The notes under the pieces are model-generated. The model ran no database searches, was not told the DNA's origin, and saw only the letters and a program-made list of their open reading frames with translations. From Mesostigma viride (Eukaryota > Streptophyta > Mesostigmatophyceae > Mesostigmatales > Mesostigmataceae), in NCBI GenBank assembly GCA_009746045.1, contig RPFO01000026.1, forward strand, positions 3,290,676 through 3,338,240: DNA of 47,565 nucleotides, given 5' to 3'. A program made the position numbers and the translations under genes. Shown piece by piece: positions 39,936-47,565 of the stretch (position 1 is the stretch's first letter; each line of letters begins with the position of its first letter).

Positions 39936-42589
39936 GTGATGGCCTCTCAGGGGTGCTCCTCATCCGTGAGCTCTGCCACAGCTACTCGTCATCATGAAAG
40001 GTGGCGAGTTGTGCTTGCCCCCATTACCTGTGCAGTACAGCGACTATGCGGTGTGGCAGCGGCGTTGGTTGGAGGAGACGGGCGAGATGGCTACCCAGCT
40101 GGCATATTGGAAGGGCCAGCTGGCAGGCGCGCCCCAACTCCTGGAACTGCCGACCGACAAGCCGAGGGCGAAGGTGCAGAGCTTTGCAGGTGGCTCTGTG
40201 CATGTGAGGTTGGATGAGGGGTTGGTCCAGCGCCTGAGGGCTGTGGGGGCGCAGCACGGTGCAACTTTTTTGATGGTGCTGACAGCATTGTGGGCTGCTC
40301 TGCTGGGTCGTTGCAGCCGGCAGGATAAGGTGGTGGTGGGCATGCCCTGGAATGGGCGCAACAAGTCAGAGGTGCAGCACCTGATCGGGTATTTCATCAA
40401 CCCGCTGGCCCTCTGTGTGGATGTGGACAGCGCACTGCCCTTCTCCCGCATGGTGCAGCATGTGCGCGATGTGGTCCTGACCGCCATGGAGCATGCGGAC
40501 GCGCCCTTCCAGAAGGTGGTGGAGGCTGTTGGTTCAAACGGGGTGGTTGGCCACAACCCCATCTTCCAATCCATGGTGGTGCCCAGCGATTTTGCGGATG
40601 GAAACCCCTTGCCCTTGGGTCCCGACTGCCTGCTACACCCTCAATTTGTCCAGCAAGGCAGCTCCACCTCAAAGATGGATGTCTCCTTGGTGCTCACTGG
40701 AGACATGGCTCTGCTGACCAGCTGCTTCTGCTCGAGTACCGGACGGACCTGTGGTGTGAGGCCAGCATGCAGCGGCTGGGCCAGCAGCTGGTGTGCCTGG
40801 CCAGCAGCGCTGTGGCATCCCCCGAGACGCCGGTGGGCCGCCTGCCGATGATGACCGAGGCGGAGCGCAGGCGGGTGGTGGAGGAATGGAACGCTACGGA
40901 CACGGCCTTTGCTTGTGCTGGCAAGTGCTTGCACGAGCTGTTTGACGAGCAGGCGTCTCGCACGCCGGACCACGTGGCGGTTGAGACGGAGACTGAGCAA
41001 GTGAGCTACTGTGAGCTGCAGCAAAGGGCGGACGCCTTGGCTTGCATTATTCAGGATACCGGCGTGGTGGTGGGTGGCAGGGTTGGCCTGTGCCTCAAGG
41101 GCTGTGTGGAGATGGTGGTGGGTATGCTGGCCATCCTCAAGGCAGGGTGTGCGTACGTGCCGCTGGACCCCGACTACCCGGCGGAACGTGTGCAGGGTAT
41201 GCTGGAGGATGCTAACGTTAGCATCCTCCTCACGAGCCCGCACCAGCGACCCCCATGGGGTGCTGATACGTCCGACCACCTGAAGCAGCTGGAGGTTCCA
41301 CTGACGCCTGCCTATGCCCCTTACTTTCCTACACAAAAGCCCGTCATTCACCGCCAGGTGTTCCCCATGGACCTGGCCTATGTGCTCTTCACATCAGGCA
41401 CCACAGGCCGCCCCAAGGGTGTCATGGTGGAGCACCGCAACGCGTGCAACCTGGTGGCCTGTCTGATTGACAGGTGGCAGCTGGACGGCAGCAGCCGCGT
41501 GCTGCAACTTGCCAATCCCAGCTTTGATGCGTCGGTGGCCGAGGTGTTCGGGACACTTGCTGCTGGAGGGACCCTAGTCGTGCACCCGCTTGGGTCTGAC
41601 CCGCAAGACTCGCTTCGCCGCGTCACCTGTGCCTTTGTCGTTCCTTCGGTCCTCTCTATGTTCAACCCTGCGCACTTCCCGGGCCTCTCCACCCTCTGCA
41701 TTGGTGGAGAGATGGTGCCCCTGCACATGGCAACCAGCTGGGCGGCGGGCAGGCGCTGTCTCAACGGCTACGGCCCCACGGAATCCTGCGTTTTTGCCAC
41801 GATGGGGCAGATGACAGCCGAGGACCAATCAGTCTCAATAGGTGGCCCTCTTCCAAACGTGCGGGTCTATGTGCTGGATGCCTACCTTCAACCGACACCC
41901 ATTGGGGTGCCAGGGGAGCTGTACATCGGCGGTGCAGGCGTGGCGAGGGGCTACGCCAACCGGCATGACCTGACCAAGGAGAGATTCCTGGACAACCCAT
42001 TTGCGGCGGGCAGGCTGTATCGAACTGGAGACCTGGCCAGGTGGCTGCCTGATGGCCGGCTGCAATGCTTGGGTCGCTTGGACCGGCAGGTGAAACTGAG
42101 CGGCGTACGCATCGAGTTGGGTGAGGTAGAGAGCGTGCTGGAGGCCTGCCCAGGGGTGGCCAAGGCGGTGGCCCTTCTGCAGGATGTGGGCTGTAACAGT
42201 GATGGACTCGTCTCCTCTAGCAAACGCCTGGTGGCCTACACTGTCCCTGCTAGTGTCCAGGTGGACGTGTTGATGGAAGCAGCTCGGCGCACGCTCCCCA
42301 GCTACATGGTTCCCTCAGCGGTGGTGGCCCTGGAGAGGCTCCCAGTGACCATCTCGGGCAAGGTGGACGCGAGGGCGCTTCCCCCAGTGGATCTGAGTAC
42401 CAGCGCTGGTCGCGATTATGTAGCGCCTCGGAGCGTGTACGAGGCGCGTGTGCAGGCGGTGTGCCAAGACGTGCTGGGTGTGGCGTCGCTGAGCGTGCTG
42501 ACAAGTTTCCACGAGTATGGCATCAACTCGCTGACGGCCATGGCGCTCGTGCACCAGATGCGGGAGCGACTGGCTGAGTGCCCAGGCGC
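39362..42589 (+). repeat. 3.23 kb NRPS module repeat, unit 2
   Basis: 3228 bp, three less than unit 1, due to three single-base deletions at about 39932, 39991 and 40707, each one base missing from a doubled base. Net length is a multiple of three, so the adenylation and carrier domains return to frame. Confidence 0.9.
39936..40707 (+). pseudogene. NRPS module 2 condensation domain, frame-broken
   Basis: The first deletion falls inside the catalytic HHSVSDG motif (CATTCGTGAG against CATTCGGTGAG in unit 1). The second at ~39991 opens the frame that starts MKGGELCLPPLPVQ and carries the rest of the condensation domain (GMPWNGRNKSEVQHLIGYF, HADAPFQKVVEAVG). The third at ~40707 returns to the original frame. 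Protein text is otherwise the same as module 1. As written, the module cannot be translated as one protein; homopolymer assembly errors are an equally good explanation. Confidence 0.75.
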
Positions 42590-42674
42590 GGGGGAAGGCC
42601 TGCGGGTGACCACGGTGTTGTCAAACCCAAGCGTTGCAGAGCTGGCGGCGGCGATGACGTTGGGAGGCAGGTGA
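40708..42674 (+). CDS. NRPS module 2 adenylation and carrier domains
   Basis: Same reading frame as module 1. All adenylation core motifs are repeated (TSGTTGRPKG, FDASVAEVF, NGYGPTE, YRTGDLARW, VKLSGVRIELGE, SGKVD), so the same pocket and the same substrate as module 1 are expected. The linker (SSSKRLVAYTVPASVQVDV) differs from module 1, and the carrier site reads EYGINSL in place of EYGGNSL; Ser is kept. The frame ends at 42674, shortly after a deletion at ~42660 (ACGTTGGG against ACGTGTGGG). Probably part of one polypeptide with modules 1 and 3 in the intact gene. Confidence 0.85.
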
Positions 42675-43742
42675 CGCGGGCGCATGCGGTGGAGCCACCA
42701 TTGCAGCCCTTCCATGGAGACGTGCCCACGGGCGTGCTGCCTCCCGTGTCGTATGGGCAGGAGCAGATGCTGGTATTACATGAGCTGGACCCGGCCAGCC
42801 CTGCCTACAACATGGGACTCTGGTGGAGTGTGGTTGGGCATGTGGATGTCGACATATTACAGCGGAGCATGCAGGTGGTGGTGGCACGACATGAAGCGCT
42901 TCGGACCCATTATGCGATGCCAGCAATGCAGGCAGCTTCCCAGGGTGCACCAGGGGCTGTCCAGGTGGTTGTGCCTCCTGATGACTTTGTCCTCCCGTTT
43001 GAGGTGGTGGATGCAGGAGATGGCGACCAAGGGCTGTGGGCCTCACTCCACAAGGAGGCCTCGACGCCCTTCAACCCCTACACAGGGCCCTGGTGCGCTG
43101 CCTGCTGGTAAAGAGGGGTGACCGCTCCAGTGCCCTCATGGTGAACATGCACCATTCGGTGAGTGATGGCCTCTCAGGGGTGCTCCTCATCCGTGAGCTC
43201 TGCCACAGCTACTCGTCAATTATGAAAGGTGGCGAGTTGTGCTTGCCCCCATTACCTGTGCAGTACAGCGACTATGCGGTGTGGCAGCGGCGTTGGTTGG
43301 AGGAGACGGGCGAGATGGCTACCCAGCTGGCATATTGGAAGGGCCAGCTGGCAGGCACGCCCCAACTCCTGGAACTGCCAACCGACAAACCAAGGCCGAG
43401 GGTGCAGTCTTTTAAAGGCGACTGCCTGGAATTCACCCTGGAAAGGATGGTGGTTCAGGCTCTGAAGAAGTTCGCACAGGAATGTGGCGCGACCTTCTTC
43501 ATGGTGATGCTGACCCTTTGGGCGGCTCTGCTGGGCCGTTGCAGCCGGCAGGATAAGGTGGTGGTGGGCACACCCTGGAATGGGCGCAACAAGTCAGAGG
43601 TGCAGCACCTGATCGGGTATTTCATCAACCCGCTGGCCCTCTGTGTGAATGTGGACAGCGCGCTGCCCTTCTTCCGCATGGTGCAGCATGTGCGCGATGT
43701 AGTCCTGGCCGCCATGGAGCATGCGACGCGCCCTTTCACAAG
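42675..43742 (+). pseudogene. NRPS module 3 condensation domain, frame-broken
   Basis: Three frames in succession: after ~42660 (text HAVEPPLQPF ... PFNPYTGP), after ~43089 (LVRCLLVKRGD, HHSVSDG intact, then GTPWNGRNKSEVQHLIGYF), and after ~43729. Each switch is a one-base loss relative to module 1 (CCC for CCCC, GCGACG for GCGGACG). DNA is near-identical to modules 1 and 2 up to ~43384, then diverges (FKGDCLEFTLERMVVQALKK). The catalytic motif is complete, so the domain was functional before the breaks, if the breaks are real. Confidence 0.75.
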
Positions 43743-45400
43743 GTGGTGGAGGCTGTGGGGGCGACGGGCAGCGTGAGTGGCAACCCCATCTTCCAGTCCA
43801 TGATCATGCCCGACCAAATGGTTGGAATGACTGAGTTGGCACTTGGGCCAGATGCCTGCGTCATTCCGGGTCGTCGTATTAACCGCCACGGCTCCTCCAA
43901 GGTGGATGTGAGCCTTGTCCTCTGCGATGAAACACAGGCGGGCAACCTGACTCTGCTGCTCGAGTACCGGACGGACCTGTGGTGTGAGGCCAGCATGCAG
44001 CGGCTGGGCCAGCAGCTGGTGTGCCTGGCCAGCAGCGCCGTGGCATCCCCCGAGATGCCGGTGGGCCGCCTGCCGATGATGACCGAGGCGGAGCGCATGC
44101 AGTTGATGGAATCATCGCAGCTGAAGCAGTGGTTGCAAGTGCCTCCCTCTCCCCTCAGCCTGTGTGCCCTGTGGGACTGCCAGGTGGCCACCCGCCCAGC
44201 AGACATGGCGGCACGCTGCCAAGAAGCAGCCCTCTCATTTGCCCAGCTGGACAGTGCCGCGGGATTGCTGTCTGCGGCGCTGGCTGCTAGTGGCGTGGGC
44301 GCAGAGGCACGCGTGGCAATCGTCATGGAGCGGTCGCTCCTGATGCTGGCCGCCATGCTGGGCGTGCTCAAGGCAGGCGCGTGCTACGTGTCCCTCGACC
44401 CCGCCAACCCGCCCGCCTACCTGGCCAGCCTGCTGGATGCCGCGTCCATCAAGGCGATCCTGTGGGACCGCGCTGTTTGCGGGCGGTTGCAGGGCATGGC
44501 CGGGCTGGAGCAAACCACGTGCTTTGTTGTGGACGACCTCGTGGCGGATGCCAGGACAGCATCAGGCACAGGGGGACGAAGGGGCCGAAACCAGGACTCC
44601 TTAGCAGGTCCGTTCATCCACCCTGACCAGACGGCAATCTGCCTGTTCAGCTCCGGCAGCTCCGGCGTGCCCAAGGGGGTCGAATTGACCCACCGCGCGC
44701 TTGTGGCTAAGCTGGAGGGCTACTGGGCGGCGTGCCCCTTTGCGCCCGGCGAGGCCTGCCTGGCGCGCACAACGGTGTCGTTTGTGGACCACACACTGGA
44801 GATCCTCGGGTCGCTCCTGCACGGTGTGCCCGTGGTGCTGGCGACCGCGCAGGAGGCGCGCGACCCCGCGTCCCTGCTGCACGTGGCGGTGTCCGCCCAC
44901 GTCACGCGACTCGTGGTTGTCCCGTCACTGCTGCAGGTGATGCTGGCAGACGCGGAGGAGGACGAGCGTGCACGCGCCACGTGGTGTGAGGGGCCCATCT
45001 CGCTCGTCATCAGCAGCGGCGAGCCACTCCCCTTGTCCCTGGCGCAGGCGTTCCTGGCGGCCGCGGGCGACCACTGTCAGCTGGTCAACCTGTACGGGTC
45101 CACGGAGACGTGCGGCGATGCCACGTGGGCGCCCGTGACGCGCGCCATGGTTGCCGCGGGGCACGTCACGGTTGGCCGCCCACTCCTGCACGCCGTCACG
45201 CTGGTGCTCGATGACTACGGCCAGCTGGCACCGCCGGGCGTCCCGGGGGAGCTCTGCGTGGGCGGCGGCGTGGTTGCGCGCGGGTACCTCCACCAGCCGG
45301 AGCTGACCGCATCGCGCTTCACGCGCATACCCATCGCCGACCTGCTGGGGGGGACGCTGCCGCGTCGCCGTCATGCGGTTTTCCTCAGCATCCCCCATCA
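43743..45400 (+). CDS. NRPS module 3: end of condensation and divergent adenylation domain
   Basis: The condensation end (NPIFQSMIMPDQ) leads to a block at 43970-44095 again almost identical to modules 1 and 2 (EYRTDLWCEASMQRLG). A very different adenylation domain follows: VLKAGACYVSLDP, SSGSSGVPKGVELTH in place of TSGTTGRPKG, SFVDHTLEILGSLL in place of the FDAS motif, NLYGSTETCGD in place of NGYGPTE, and GELCVGGGVVARGY. The FVD...E and NLYGSTE forms recall adenylation domains outside the usual NRPS group (for instance beta-alanine-activating, Ebony-like enzymes), from memory. Base composition is more GC-rich than in modules 1 and 2. The frame is lost around 45350-45400. Confidence 0.8.
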
Positions 45401-46060
45401 GACATGTTCTCCCCAAGCCGCGATGAGGCTGCTGGCAGCAAGGATGACCGCCCCTCGCTCGTCCTGTACCGCACGGGGGACTGTGCGCGGCTGCTGCCGT
45501 GTGGCGACTTGGCGCTGATGGGTCGCCTGGACCACCAGGTCAAGGTGAGGGGCGTGCGCCTGGAGCTGGGCTTTGTGGAGCAGGCCATGGCGCGGCTGCC
45601 AGGCGTGGCCGCCGCTGGGGCGGTGCTGGTGCCCGCCACCCAGCAGGGCCTCGTGGACGCACCGGGCCATGACACACTGATGGCGGTGGTGAGCCCCCGG
45701 CGGCTGCTCCCAGAGGCACTGCTGGCGGCCCTTCGGCAGCAACTGCCGCTGTACGCCCTCCCCGCGCGCATCCTGTGCGTGGATGAGCTGCCACGCCTCA
45801 TCAGCGGCAAGCTCGACCGCCGCAAGCTGCTGGCCATGGCGGCGGCAGAGATGGCGGAGATGCGGCGCGTGGGGACGGGCGGGGGCGGCCGTGAGGCGCC
45901 CGCGTCGCACGCGGCGGTTAGGACGGACCCGCTCGAGGCCAAGCTGGCCGCGCTGTGGGGGAAGTGCTGCGCCTGCCCAGCGTGTCCGTGTTTGACGATT
46001 CTCTTCAAGAGTCGGGGCAATCAACAGTCTGGTGGCGGTGCAGCTGAGGGAGCTGGCAGG
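45401..46060 (+). CDS. NRPS module 3: C-terminal adenylation subdomain and carrier domain
   Basis: A shifted frame from about 45404 carries LYRTGDCARL, MGRLDHQVKVRGVRLELGF, LPLYALPARI and SGKLDRRKLL, the last four adenylation motifs; Lys in SGK is the expected catalytic lysine. An Ala/Arg/Gly-rich linker leads to a carrier domain. Its pieces lie in different frames: LRLPSVSVFDDSLQESG near 45965-46015 and AINSLVAVQLREL at 46017-46055. The Ser of INSL would be the phosphopantetheine site. At least two more single-base breaks lie here. Confidence 0.75.
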
Positions 46061-47565
46061 GAGCTGGCCAGGGACCTGCGCTCGCGCCGCTGGCGTCCGG
46101 CAGCCAGAGCCTGTCGGTGTTCAGCCACCGCACCATCAGCAGCATGGCCGCCGAGGCCGCCGGGGCGCTGGGCAGGAACGCAGGCAGGGTGCTAGTGGCG
46201 CCAGCGACGATGGCGGCCTTTAGGGTGCTGCTGCTGCCGCATCCCTCATATTTCAGCGCCCGGTCCTTTTTTGCCCGCTTGCTGGGGCCAGCTTCATCAT
46301 CCAGTGGTGCAGAGCCAGCCACGTGGGGTGAGGAAGCACGCACAGTCGGGAGTGCTGGGGTGGTCACGTCCAACCTGCGCTTCCTGTGGAGTTCTCCGTC
46401 GTCATGCTCCACTCGGCCACATGCGGGGGCCGAATCTGCGCTGCTTCCAGAACACGCCGCTGGCCGGGCTTGGGCGCGCACGACAACACCTCGCTCGCCA
46501 ACTTTGTGCCCAGGGCCTTCCAGGGGGTGTCTTGGGCCTGTCCATCTTGTCAGGATGGGAGCCGCATCGGGCGGCATGCGACCATCCCTGGGCACGCCCC
46601 TACTGGCGGTCATGCTGGGGCTGCTCATGGAGTTTGGGGTATCCCGCGCATTTGACGACCTCGTGCGGTCATCGAAGCAGGAGCGGCTTCTCACACGGCC
46701 CACCTATGGGGCCTGTGGGCACTGCCTTCAACCAGCTGCTGCTGTGGCTGTGTGTCGGCTATGGGGCGGCCACAACCACCGCGAGGGTCCGGCACCAGAA
46801 AGGTGGTGTTGTGCTCCTGCTTCTGGCCGCTGGCACGGTGCAATTCCTGCCTCCCCATTCTCTTTGCGTTGCTGTGGCCCCGGCTTAGCGGCGGGTGTTC
46901 ATGGGATGTGGTTTGGTCCTGGGCATGCACCAGTTGGGCTGGGAGCCACTGGGCCGCGTGTCCTCACCTCTGCGTTGCCCTTTGCGATCGGTATGCATCA
47001 AAGCCAGATCACTCGCATGGTGCACACGGTTCCGGTCCCGCCCGTGGTGGCTTCGGGTCGTACTGGCCGCCATCTTGTGCAGCTCACGGTTCGATCCACG
47101 TTCTTCCTGAATCCCTGGGCTGGACCTGCGTTCCAGCGAGTCAGCGCGTTTGCCACCATCGCCGACGTGATGGCCACGTGGGAGCTCGGATCATGTTCGG
47201 CGGGAATGGCCGCTGGGGTGTGTTACATGGGCGCGCTAGCGGAGGATCAGTGGGATGGCCTTTTCGATGCTGGCCGTTATGCCAGCGCTGGATGGCATGG
47301 TCACCAGGTTTGCAGGGCCTCCGTGCCCATATATTTTCCATCTCCATGTTTTGAGGCTGATGGAGCCGTTCTCGTTCTGGCTGCTGCGCCAGGGTGTCCT
47401 CCAACATGCGCTCACAGTCACCTTGGAGGTCCTCTGCCGCTCAGCTTCACGGTATGCCTCTGCTCGCTCTCCACTCTCGCGATGCAGCGGAGGGCTGGGG
47501 TCGGGAAAACTGTCCTCGGCCTGTCCTTTGTGCATGTCCTAAAGCGGGCCTTGTGTAATTTTTCT
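46061..47565 (+). other. NRPS downstream region, unassigned coding-like DNA
   Basis: GC-rich DNA continuing from the third carrier domain. Pieces in changing frames look protein-like: SLSVFSHRTISSMAAEAAGA (carrier tail), FQNTPLAGLG, DNTSLANFVPRAF, hydrophobic LGTPLLAVMLGLLMEFG and FNQLLLWLCVGYGAA, and FFLNPWAGPAFQRVSAFATI. Two or three may be membrane spans. Some NRPS-like proteins end in a membrane and beta-helix region (TIGR02353 type), and a few fragments would fit, but I cannot establish this. There is no thioesterase GxSxG or reductase motif that I can identify. The window ends before a convincing gene end. Confidence 0.4.

Noticed and set aside
36064-46703. Minus-strand and other-frame ORFs of 60-285 residues across the NRPS
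   Set aside because: They are shadows of the GC-rich NRPS coding strand, repeated wherever the modules repeat, and lack domain motifs.
1-47565. tRNA, rRNA or other structured RNA genes
   Set aside because: I saw no tRNA-like A/B box pair with a cloverleaf and no rRNA-like conserved core on either strand by eye.

Overview
The window reads as nuclear DNA of a eukaryote, most likely an alga or other protist. It holds LTR retrotransposons, hAT-type and other terminal-inverted-repeat (TIR) DNA elements, a foldback element with satellite arms, long G runs and microsatellites, and no operon-like gene spacing. A GC-rich, apparently intronless nonribosomal peptide synthetase (NRPS) gene occupies the last 11.5 kb. 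I cannot name the species.

Layout. 1-4180: GC-rich minisatellite, a broken hAT transposase fragment, then non-coding DNA with a duplicated block. 4181-22956: a nest of insertions. A ~459 bp TIR element (ends 4181-4230 and 22907-22956) was entered by LTR retrotransposon E1 (4362-22673, minus strand, 699 bp LTRs, 5 bp target duplication TCGGG). E1's gag was then entered by a second LTR retrotransposon, E2 (9726-17375, minus strand, 472-473 bp LTRs, target duplication GTCTC), and separately by a hAT-type non-autonomous element (18279-20095, 8 bp target duplication). 23050-25637: a TA-flanked TIR element and two ~740 bp copies of one TIR family, each with its own 8 bp target duplication. 25641-32138: a 6.5 kb foldback element with >1.5 kb inverted arms carrying a 21 bp satellite, inserted into the right edge of the second 740 bp element. 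33717-35443: another inverted-repeat element, itself entered by a 783 bp element with an 8 bp target duplication. 35991-47565: an NRPS gene with three modules. The first two are near-identical 3.23 kb tandem copies; the third has a replaced adenylation domain. Modules 2 and 3 are broken by single-base deletions.

The most notable system is the retrotransposon pair. E1 and E2 are different elements, yet both encode zinc knuckle - integrase - retropepsin-like protease - copia-like reverse transcriptase - RNase H. The protease sits between integrase and reverse transcriptase, not upstream of integrase as in Ty1/copia. Both have altered protease (DTQA/DTNA) and reverse transcriptase (HGDD) motifs, and both have LTRs ending AGTTA...TAACT instead of TG...CA. 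This looks like a distinct lineage. The insertion order can be read from the target duplications.
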